Below the pieces are notes generated by a model. The model worked only from the letters and a program-made list of their open reading frames with translations, made no database searches and was not told the DNA's origin. DNA of 64,000 nucleotides from Bacillus sp. HSf4 (GTDB lineage Bacteria; Bacillota; Bacilli; Bacillales; Bacillaceae). Numbering within the stretch: position 1 is the stretch's first letter; each line of letters starts with the position of its first letter. Positions 55,129-64,000 of this stretch are shown here, one piece after another. Location of the stretch: NCBI RefSeq assembly GCF_029537375.1, contig NZ_CP120679.1:913501-977500 (forward strand), read 5' to 3'. The position numbers and the translations under genes are program-made.

Positions 55129-56019
55129 GTGGTTGTGCTGCAAAAAGTGCGGCAGAGGGGAGAAGCGGACAGCCGCTCTCCTTTGTCGGAAAACATTCGG
55201 CGGTTTCTTGATCATAAATTGGCCGCGGCCGGCACTATCATTGTCGCGCTGTTTATTCTGCTGGCCATTTTTGCGCCGCTGATTTCGCCTTACGGATTAA
55301 ATGACCAATCGCTGTCAGACAGGCTTGCTGCTCCATCCGCTGAACACCTCTTTGGCACGGACGATTTTGGCAGGGATATCTTTTCGAGAGTGCTGTACGG
55401 AGCAAGGCTTTCCTTATGGGTCGGTTTTTTCTCCTGCCTGGGCTCGGCACTAGCGGGAACGCTTTTGGGGCTGATTGCGGGATTTTACGGGAGATGGGCG
55501 GATGCCGTGATTTCAAGAATGTTTGACATCTTGCTTGCGTTTCCCAGCATTTTGCTTGCGATTGCCATTGTCGCCATCCTTGGCCCGTCTTTGGAAAATG
55601 CCTTGATCGCCATCGCCATCATCAACATCCCGACATTCGGAAGGCTTGTCCGTTCAAAGGTGCTCAGCATCAGGCAGGAAGAATATATTTTATCGGCGCG
55701 GGCGGTCGGGATGTCCAATATGAGAATGATGTTTAAACACATTCTTCCGAACAGCATGGCTCCGGTTATCGTTCAAGCCACACTCAATATCGGAACAGCG
55801 ATTATCGAAGCGGCGGCGCTCGGCTTTTTGGGGCTCGGTGCGCAGGCGCCGAATCCTGAATGGGGTAAAATGCTCGCTGATGCAAGACCGTATTTGGCAC
55901 AGGCGCCATGGACCTTATTTTTTCCCGGCATAGCGATTATGCTGACGGTGCTCGGCTTTAATTTAATGGGCGACGGGCTTCGGGACACCCTTGATCCAAA
56001 GATGAAGGAAGGCCGATAA
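55129..56019 (+). CDS. Peptide ABC transporter permease (DppC/AppC type)
   Basis: 296 residues. OppC-type N-terminal helix followed by the motif GTDDFGRDIFSRVLYGARLSL, and the EAA loop REEYILSARAVG-like RQEEYILSARAVGMSN. GTG start with GGAGGCGGGG upstream. Last gene of the transporter operon, followed by a perfect hairpin. Confidence 0.88.
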   Translation: MVVLQKVRQRGEADSRSPLSENIRRFLDHKLAAAGTIIVALFILLAIFAPLISPYGLNDQSLSDRLAAPSAEHLFGTDDFGRDIFSRVLYGARLSLWVGFFSCLGSALAGTLLGLIAGFYGRWADAVISRMFDILLAFPSILLAIAIVAILGPSLENALIAIAIINIPTFGRLVRSKVLSIRQEEYILSARAVGMSNMRMMFKHILPNSMAPVIVQATLNIGTAIIEAAALGFLGLGAQAPNPEWGKMLADARPYLAQAPWTLFFPGIAIMLTVLGFNLMGDGLRDTLDPKMKEGR

Positions 56020-56021
56020 AA

Positions 56022-56054
56022 AAACCGGTTAACGATTTCGTTAACCGGTTTTAT
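56022..56054. terminator. Terminator of the peptide transporter operon
   Basis: AAAACCGGTTAACG-ATTT-CGTTAACCGGTTTT; the perfect stem is symmetrical and can serve the convergent ygaE too. Confidence 0.88.
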
Positions 56055-57118
56055 TCTTCAACTTCAAGCTCGCTGTCTTTTTTATGATAGGTTTGAAAGC
56101 TTGAAATCAATGTTTCCAAATGCTCCAGCTGCTCGCGGTATTCCACAGTGCTGGCCATGATGGTCAGCATATTGTAGTCCAGCAGATCTTCTTTTAATTT
56201 ATCCTGGTTTTTCAGGAACGACTCGGTCAAATGCTGTTTATACACGTCTCCTTCTTCATGGAGATCAACGGTATCCTGTGTTTTGATCTTGCCGACGAAT
56301 CTCATTAAAATCCGTTCATGCCAATGCAGCAGGTAGTCAAGCTCTTCCACAAGCGTTTCTTGAAATTCCTCAGGCATGTGGTAAAAGTCGTTTTCCAGGC
56401 GGTGCAGCTTTTTCAAAGCGTCGAGCGCCCGGTTGGATGCAATGATCGCCTGTCTGAACAGCACGAGCTTTCTCTGCTTCACATATGTGGATCGTTTTAA
56501 ATAGCTTCTTTCTTCTTTATAGAGCAAGTAAAGGTGATCGACCTTCATCATTTTTTCTTTCAGTTTTTCGATGTCTTCTTTCAGCATGGAATGTTCCGTT
56601 GTCTTCCGCGTCAACAGCCTGATCCATTTAATGACTTCATCTGTGTTTTCAACAATATGGCTGACGAGCTTTGTTTCATATTTCGGCGGCAGAAAAATCA
56701 GGTTGACCAGGAACGCGGACAAAACGCCGAGAATAACCGTTCCGGTTCTCACGAGGGCAAACAATAAAAAATTGTCGCCTGAGCTCTCCAATATGGCAAT
56801 CACGGTAACAAGAGCGATCGAAATGGTGTTTTCGATCTTCAGCTTCAAGTTGATCGTAATGACAATGACCGCCGTCAATCCGATAATAATCGGACTGGGT
56901 TCAAAAATAAGTCCAAAAATAATAGCTGTCGCCGCTCCGATAATATTCGCCTGCACCTGATCGACAATCGTTAAAAATGAACGATAAATCGAAGGCTGGA
57001 TCGCAAAAATAGCCGCAATTCCGGCAAAAACCGGTGTAGGAAGGCCGATCCATTCCGCGAGGTATAGAGCGAGCGTGATGGCAATCCCTGTTTTGAAAAT
57101 ACGGGCACCAAGTTTCAT
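56051..57118 (-). CDS. ygaE: Aromatic-acid exporter-like membrane protein YgaE (DUF939)
   Basis: 355 residues. N-terminal six-helix FUSC/ArAE-like domain (to about 150) starting MKLGARIFKTGIAITLALYL, then a long cytosolic helical domain. The ATG at 57118 is chosen by family start; a frame open to 57181 has no clear ribosome site. The substrate is unknown. Confidence 0.82.
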   Translation of the reverse strand: MKLGARIFKTGIAITLALYLAEWIGLPTPVFAGIAAIFAIQPSIYRSFLTIVDQVQANIIGAATAIIFGLIFEPSPIIIGLTAVIVITINLKLKIENTISIALVTVIAILESSGDNFLLFALVRTGTVILGVLSAFLVNLIFLPPKYETKLVSHIVENTDEVIKWIRLLTRKTTEHSMLKEDIEKLKEKMMKVDHLYLLYKEERSYLKRSTYVKQRKLVLFRQAIIASNRALDALKKLHRLENDFYHMPEEFQETLVEELDYLLHWHERILMRFVGKIKTQDTVDLHEEGDVYKQHLTESFLKNQDKLKEDLLDYNMLTIMASTVEYREQLEHLETLISSFQTYHKKDSELEVEE

Positions 57119-57289
57119 TAGGCTGTACCTGCATCCCTTTCTATATAAAATTCGTTCTTTCTCTGTTAATTTGCCAAACAATAAAGTAATATACAGCGAT
57201 CTTCGGAAATATTCAACCCATTTTAAAGAAAAAACAAATCATTGACAAAGTTTCAAACCTGAATGCACCTTTCGCCCTTTTAAGTGACA

Positions 57290-57317
57290 AAAAAGAGAGC
57301 GGTCCGCTCTCTTTTAT
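57290..57317 (-). terminator. Terminator of gsaB
   Basis: AAAAGAGAGCGG pairs with CCGCTCTCTTTT; the gsaB stop codon lies in the upstream arm. Confidence 0.85.
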
Positions 57318-58612
57318 TTGCGCTGTTTCAATTGTTCAAATGATTCATCCACGGCTTTCAGCGTGTCCTCTATATCTTTTTCGGTGTGAGCGGTCGTGAT
57401 AAACCAAGCCTCATATTTAGACGGGGCAAGATTGACGCCGCGCTCGAGCATCAGTTTGAAAAACGCCGCGAACATCTCTCCATCCGTATTTTCTGCCTGC
57501 TCGTAGTTTTCGATTTTGTCTTTTGTAAAGTATACGGTAAGCGCGCCTTTGAGTCGATTAACGGTAATAGCGATGCCATGCCTTTTCGCATGTGTCACGA
57601 TTCCTTCCTCAAGCATGGCGCCAAGGCGGTCAAGCTTTTCATATGTGCCTTTTTCTTTCAGCACCTCCAGGCAGGCGATACCGGATAAGATGGACGCCGG
57701 GTTTCCGGCCATTGTCCCGGCCTGATACGCCGGTCCGAGAGGCGCCACCTGTTCCATAATTTCTTTTTTGCCGCCATAGGCGCCGATCGGCAGTCCGCCG
57801 CCGATAATTTTACCGAGCGCCGTCAAATCCGGCTTGACGCCTAAGAGATCTTGAGCTCCGCCGTACATAAAGCGGAAAGCGGTAATCACTTCATCGTAAA
57901 TAACCAATGCTCCGGCTTTATGCGTCAACTCGTTCACCTGTTCAAGGAAGCCTTTTTTCGGTTCTACGATGCCGAAGTTTCCGACGATCGGTTCGACAAG
58001 CACGGCCGCCACATCGTCGCCCCATTTATCAAGCGCTTCTTTATAGCTGTCGATATCATTGAAAGGAACGGTAATCACTTCATTTGCAATGCTTTTCGGA
58101 ACCCCGGCGGAATCGGGTGTCCCGAGGGTGGACGGGCCCGAACCGGCCGCGACCAGTACGAGATCGGAATGACCGTGATAGCATCCGGCAAACTTGATGA
58201 TTTTCGTTCTGCCGGTATAGGCGCGCGCGACACGGATTGTCGTCATCACGGCCTCCGTCCCCGAATTGACGAATCTTACTTTATCCAATGAAGGAATGGC
58301 TTCTTTAAGCATTTTGGCAAATGTGACTTCGTGTTTTGTCGGTGTTCCGTAGAGGACGCCGTTTTCTGCCGCTTTTTGAATGGCTTTCGTAATGTGCGGA
58401 TGGGCATGGCCGGTGATGATCGGGCCATATGCCGCCAGATAATCTATGTATTTGTTGCCGTCTACGTCCCAAAAATAAGCGCCGCGGCCTTTTTCCATCG
58501 CGACCGGAGATCCTCCGCCGACAGCCTTGTATGATCTTGACGGGCTGTTGACGCCGCCTACTATATGTTGAAGAGCTTCTTCATGAAGCTTTTCAGATTG
58601 TGTGTGCTGCAT
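57314..58612 (-). CDS. gsaB: Glutamate-1-semialdehyde 2,1-aminomutase GsaB
   Basis: 432-residue PLP enzyme of class III aminotransferases; makes 5-aminolevulinate for haem. [26 protein letters not shown] and the PLP lysine in [17 protein letters not shown] are visible. It is the second Bacillus copy (the first, hemL, is in the hem operon), identified by its place beside bcp and perR. AAGGAGG precedes the ATG at 58612. Confidence 0.92.
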   Translation of the reverse strand: MQHTQSEKLHEEALQHIVGGVNSPSRSYKAVGGGSPVAMEKGRGAYFWDVDGNKYIDYLAAYGPIITGHAHPHITKAIQKAAENGVLYGTPTKHEVTFAKMLKEAIPSLDKVRFVNSGTEAVMTTIRVARAYTGRTKIIKFAGCYHGHSDLVLVAAGSGPSTLGTPDSAGVPKSIANEVITVPFNDIDSYKEALDKWGDDVAAVLVEPIVGNFGIVEPKKGFLEQVNELTHKAGALVIYDEVITAFRFMYGGAQDLLGVKPDLTALGKIIGGGLPIGAYGGKKEIMEQVAPLGPAYQAGTMAGNPASILSGIACLEVLKEKGTYEKLDRLGAMLEEGIVTHAKRHGIAITVNRLKGALTVYFTKDKIENYEQAENTDGEMFAAFFKLMLERGVNLAPSKYEAWFITTAHTEKDIEDTLKAVDESFEQLKQRK

Positions 58613-58758
58613 AATATCCTCCTTATTTCTGCTCCTTCTTTCTATTGTTATATTGTAACACGATGGTGACAGAGAGCAAAAAAGAAGCCGCCGACATTTG
58701 AATAGGAGGAAACTTATTTTATAATGGGGGAAGCAACTGAAAAACAGGAGGTAAAACA

Positions 58759-59232
58759 ATGACTGTTGAAATTGGACAAAAAGTACCTGATATTGAACTT
58801 TTGGGCGATCATGGAGAAAAAGTAAAGCTCTCGGACTTTGAAGGGAAGTATATCGTGCTTTATTTTTATCCGAAAGACATGACCCCGGGGTGTACGACAG
58901 AAGCTTGTGATTTCAGAGACAGCCACGAGAGCTTTAAGGAACTTGATGCTGTCATTATCGGGGTCAGCCCTGATGATCAAACACGCCATGAAAAATTCAA
59001 GGAAAAACACGATCTTCCGTTTTTGCTGCTCGTCGATGATGAACATCAGCTTGCCGAAAGCTTTGATGTCTGGAAGCTGAAAAAGAACTTCGGCAAAGAA
59101 TATATGGGAATTGAACGTTCAACCTTTCTGATCGATAAAGAAGGACGCTTAGTGAAAGAATGGCGAAAAGTGAAGGTTAAAGATCATGTTGCGGAGGCTC
59201 TGCAAGCAGTCAGAGACGCCGCCGGCAAATAA
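58759..59232 (+). CDS. bcp: Thioredoxin-dependent thiol peroxidase (Bcp/YgaF)
   Basis: 157-residue peroxiredoxin of the atypical 2-Cys BCP type: Cys45 (peroxidatic) and Cys50 (resolving) in [13 protein letters not shown]. Reduces hydrogen and organic peroxides. AGGAGG precedes the ATG. Known as YgaF in B. subtilis. It is divergent from gsaB and precedes perR. Confidence 0.92.
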   Translation: MTVEIGQKVPDIELLGDHGEKVKLSDFEGKYIVLYFYPKDMTPGCTTEACDFRDSHESFKELDAVIIGVSPDDQTRHEKFKEKHDLPFLLLVDDEHQLAESFDVWKLKKNFGKEYMGIERSTFLIDKEGRLVKEWRKVKVKDHVAEALQAVRDAAGK

Positions 59233-59242
59233 GCAGCATTTA

Positions 59243-59280
59243 CGGGGGGCCGAACTTTTCTTAAGGAATCGGCCCTTTTT
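59243..59280 (+). terminator. Terminator of bcp
   Basis: GGGGGCCGA pairs with TCGGCCC, followed by a T-run. Confidence 0.8.
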
Positions 59281-59365
59281 ATGGTCATATTTGCCCGGAT
59301 GTTTGGCCATCATTTTAATAGAGCGCCTTTTTGCTTAAAAAAACGCTTTTTCACAGGGATTGGAA

Positions 59366-59412
59366 TTGACAAAGAAACTTCGCAGGAGTTACACTAATTA
59401 TAAACATTATAA
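59366..59412 (+). promoter_or_regulatory. perR promoter with PerR box
   Basis: TTGACA (59366-59371), 18 bases, TACACT (59390-59395). TTATAAACATTATAA (59398-59412) matches the Per box at 14 of 15 positions and overlaps the start of transcription, giving autorepression. Confidence 0.85.
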
Positions 59413-59447
59413 TGTAAGAATTTTTTTTAGAAGAGAGGTGCATGACG

Positions 59448-59885
59448 ATGGCTGAACATAACCTGAAAGAAGCGTTGGAAACGTTGAAGGAAACCGGGGT
59501 GCGAATTACTCCTCAACGTCATGCCATTCTGGAATTTCTCGTAAATTCTATGTCTCATCCAACTGCAGATGATATATATAAAGCTCTGGAAGGGAAATTT
59601 CCAAACATGAGCGTAGCAACGGTTTATAACAATTTGCGGGTTTTCAAGGAATCAGGGCTCGTAAAGGAATTGACATATGGTGATTCTTCCAGCCGGTTTG
59701 ACTTCGTAACATCCGAGCATTACCACGCGATTTGTGAACGCTGCGGAAAAATCGTCGATTTTCATTATCCGGGTCTCGACGAAGTGGAACAGCTTGCTTC
59801 CCATGTGACAGGTTTCAAAGTCAGTCACCACAGACTGGAGATATACGGTTTATGTCAGGAATGCGATAAAAAAGAAAGCCATTAA
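59448..59885 (+). CDS. perR: Peroxide stress repressor PerR
   Basis: 145-residue Fur-family regulator. The peroxide-sensing metal ligands are all present at the B. subtilis positions: His37, Asp85, His91, His93, Asp104. The zinc site is Cys96, Cys99, Cys136, Cys139. It represses katA, ahp, mrgA, hem genes and itself. The ATG at 59448 is preferred over one two codons earlier because AGAGAGGTG is better spaced. Confidence 0.95.
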   Translation: MAEHNLKEALETLKETGVRITPQRHAILEFLVNSMSHPTADDIYKALEGKFPNMSVATVYNNLRVFKESGLVKELTYGDSSSRFDFVTSEHYHAICERCGKIVDFHYPGLDEVEQLASHVTGFKVSHHRLEIYGLCQECDKKESH

Positions 59886-59925
59886 AAAGAGCTGGCCGCT
59901 TTTTTAACGGTCAGCTTATTTTTGT
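59886..59925 (+). terminator. Terminator of perR
   Basis: AGCTGGCCG pairs with CGGTCAGCT, followed by a T-rich run. Confidence 0.8.
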
Positions 59926-59932
59926 TTCCCAC

Positions 59933-60283
59933 TTATCTGAGAGACTTTCGGTTGTACGTTTCATTAAACTCTTTTCCTTCAAGGTTTTTGTCCATTGTAA
60001 GAGGCTCCCTGCAATGCATGCACATGTCGACCCGGCCCAAGATTTTGGTCGGTTTTTCACAGTTCGGGCAGACGACTTTCACGGCTTTGGTTGAAAGCAT
60101 CCCGATCCAGAAATAAACCGCTGTGCTCAACATGATAGATAAAACCCCCAAGATCATAAACACCGACATCACGAAGACCGAGGATCTGAAAAAGATTCCG
60201 ATGTACATAATAATGAAGCCTGCAAAAACCAAGCTTAAGGCAAATGTTCTGATTTTGTTGATTTTGCTTGAATATTTGGCCAT
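59933..60283 (-). CDS. ygzB: UPF0295 membrane protein YgzB
   Basis: 116 residues with two membrane helices (about 12-32 and 40-62) and a C-terminal zinc-ribbon-like [28 protein letters not shown] precedes the ATG at 60283. Function is unknown. Convergent with perR as in B. subtilis. Confidence 0.87.
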   Translation of the reverse strand: MAKYSSKINKIRTFALSLVFAGFIIMYIGIFFRSSVFVMSVFMILGVLSIMLSTAVYFWIGMLSTKAVKVVCPNCEKPTKILGRVDMCMHCREPLTMDKNLEGKEFNETYNRKSLR

Positions 60284-60499
60284 ATCCATCCCCCTGTCTC
60301 TAATATAGCATATCCAGGATGTGTTATTCTGAATTTTTGAGAATGAATTGGAATTTTCTATAGAGAGTTTTGGGGAAATTGATTATAATAATTCAATGTG
60401 TTTTCAAAATAAAGGAGTTTTTATTGGCTCGTAGAAGTAGGTAGAACAAAAGAGAAGCTTTTAAGAGCATGTATTTTACATCGTATTGGAGGAATGGTG

Positions 60500-61384
60500 A
60501 TGGAAAATCTTCTCCGTCCGATTTACCAAGAAAGAGCAAGCCGCCCCGACACTTTAGCTGTCATGATTATCGAGAGGAGAAATCAAACCTCATCTGCGAC
60601 AGATAATTTTGATGCGGCATTGCTGGTTATCGTGAACAATGCTGAAGACCCTGTATTCGTGAAGCATTATGAGTTTAACGGAAAAACGGCTTCTCTTCAT
60701 ATTATTTCTGTTAAACAGCTTCAAGAATGGATTTTGCTAGGCACGAACAGAAGAATCATAGATTGGATTTTGAATGGGAAAGTTCTTTTTGACAGAAATG
60801 AATTTATCGCAAAGCTGATTGAACAGCTGAATACTTTTCCATTCTCCGAACGGAAATTAAAAATTGGTCTTGAATATGGAAAATTAATCAGAAGGTATAT
60901 AGAAGGAAAAGCATTTTTTGAGGATGGTCAGCTGCTGGATGCCTATAATTCCATCGTGCATGCCCTCCATCATCTGGCCAGAATCGAAGTGATAGATAAA
61001 GGTTTTCATCCCGAAGTGACGGTTTGGAACCAAGTGCGTCACATGGAACCGCAGGTATATAAGCTGTATAAGGAACTGATCGAAAGCAATGAAAGCCTGC
61101 ATAAAAGATTAGAGTTATTATTTCTCGCAAGCGATTTTCTCATTCATTCAAAAGCAGAAATCGGAGCCGCGCACATTCTTGATGTAATGGATGAAAAAAA
61201 GACTTGGCAATTTGCCGAGCTTCTGAAGCATCCTGATCTCAAATACTTTACAGCAGACCTTGGAGTTATTATTGAGTTTTTGACTGAAAAGGATTTGGTG
61301 GGCGTCAAGGAGATTGAAACCAAGGGTCAAAAGATTTTTCACCGCGGATATTTTATTAAAAAAAGTGTTGACTCTAAATCATGA
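60500..61384 (+). CDS. ygxA: Nucleotidyltransferase-like protein YgxA
   Basis: 294 residues, soluble and helical, with a degenerate nucleotidyltransferase-type N-terminal region (TLAVMIIERRNQTSSATDNFDAALLVI). TTGGAGG lies seven bases before the ATG at 60500. Function is unknown. It is directly upstream of the rRNA operon as in B. subtilis (rrnD), and its last codons overlap rRNA promoter P1. Confidence 0.85.
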   Translation: MENLLRPIYQERASRPDTLAVMIIERRNQTSSATDNFDAALLVIVNNAEDPVFVKHYEFNGKTASLHIISVKQLQEWILLGTNRRIIDWILNGKVLFDRNEFIAKLIEQLNTFPFSERKLKIGLEYGKLIRRYIEGKAFFEDGQLLDAYNSIVHALHHLARIEVIDKGFHPEVTVWNQVRHMEPQVYKLYKELIESNESLHKRLELLFLASDFLIHSKAEIGAAHILDVMDEKKTWQFAELLKHPDLKYFTADLGVIIEFLTEKDLVGVKEIETKGQKIFHRGYFIKKSVDSKS

Positions 61385-61396
61385 CGATGTTATAGT
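61368..61396 (+). promoter_or_regulatory. rRNA operon promoter P1
   Basis: TTGACT (61368-61373), 17 bases, TATAGT (61391-61396). The -35 box lies inside the end of ygxA. Confidence 0.8.
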
Positions 61397-61464
61397 ATTA
61401 AACGTCGCTGTTAGCGAAACGGTTTTTGAGCTGAAAGCAGCAGCGACGAAAATTAAAAAAACAT

Positions 61465-61493
61465 TTGACACGCCTAGTTGAAAATGTTATACT
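61465..61493 (+). promoter_or_regulatory. rRNA operon promoter P2
   Basis: TTGACA (61465-61470), 17 bases, TATACT (61488-61493). A boxA-like TCTTTGAAAACTAAACAAG follows near 61528. Confidence 0.85.
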
Positions 61494-61613
61494 AATAAAG
61501 TCGCTTCACAAGGAAGCGGGAATGATCTTTGAAAACTAAACAAGACAAAACGTACCTGTTAATTCATTTTAAATAAACCGCACATGCGAGTGTGCGTAGT
61601 CATTATCAAACTT

Positions 61614-64000
<2,387 letters not shown>

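Overview
The window is chromosomal DNA of a Bacillus from the B. licheniformis clade (licheniformis, paralicheniformis, sonorensis or glycinifermentans type). Reasons: the 16S rRNA sequence, the Bacillus-type ribosome binding sites, and a gene order that follows the B. subtilis 75-80 degree region (aco, yfjF, mal/glv, catDE, yfiT, mprF, yfhB-yfhS, fabL, sspE, ygaB-ygaE, gsaB, ygaF, perR, ygzB, ygxA, rrnD) interrupted by accessory genes. Species cannot be fixed without a database comparison.

Layout. 1-2.3 kb: sacX-sacY, sucrose PTS sensor and antiterminator. 2.3-7.8 kb (minus strand): inorganic-carbon uptake operon ybcI-dabB-dabA plus a carbonic-anhydrase-like protein, with two terminator-like hairpins inside the transcription unit. 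7.8-15.1 kb: a DJ-1/PfpI protein, then acoABCL (acetoin dehydrogenase complex) behind a sigma-54 promoter with an AcoR-site array, and acoR. 15.1-19.5 kb: yfjF and the maltose PTS operon malA-malR-malP. 19.5-22.3 kb: a 14-residue-repeat coiled-coil protein, an HxlR/CatR-type thiol sensor and its probable target catD-catE. 22.4-28 kb: an accessory glycan island (two GH43 glycosidases, an AraC regulator, a sugar-binding lipoprotein). 28-32.6 kb: a frameshifted flavodoxin-fold oxidoreductase, a Nudix hydrolase, yfiT (bacillithiol transferase) and mprF (lysyl-phosphatidylglycerol). 32.6-33 kb: a fold-back element flanked by two copies of a terminator hairpin. 33-46.4 kb: yfhB, Fur-type yfhC, small spore-related genes, a GNAT gene with a structured leader RNA, yfhF, recX, yfhH, sspK, csbB-gtrA-yfhO (cell-wall polymer glycosylation), yfhP, mutY, yfhS. 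46.5-50.4 kb: fabL, a short sspE, ygaB, ygaC, ygaD. 50.5-56 kb: a complete peptide ABC transporter operon. 56-61.4 kb: ygaE, gsaB, bcp, perR, ygzB, ygxA. 61.4-64 kb: an rRNA operon with tandem promoters, complete 16S, a spacer without tRNA, and the start of 23S.

How genes work together: carbon-source loci (sucrose, acetoin, maltose, glycan) carry specific regulators and several cre-like sites; stress genes (catDE, yfiT, mprF, bcp, perR, yfhC) cluster nearby. The most unusual signals are non-coding: a probable translational riboswitch-like leader before the GNAT gene (about 35.59-35.76 kb), an intrinsic terminator abutting the ribosome binding site of ybcI, and the fold-back element behind mprF. 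All assignments are from reading the sequence and recalled family knowledge; no database search was run.
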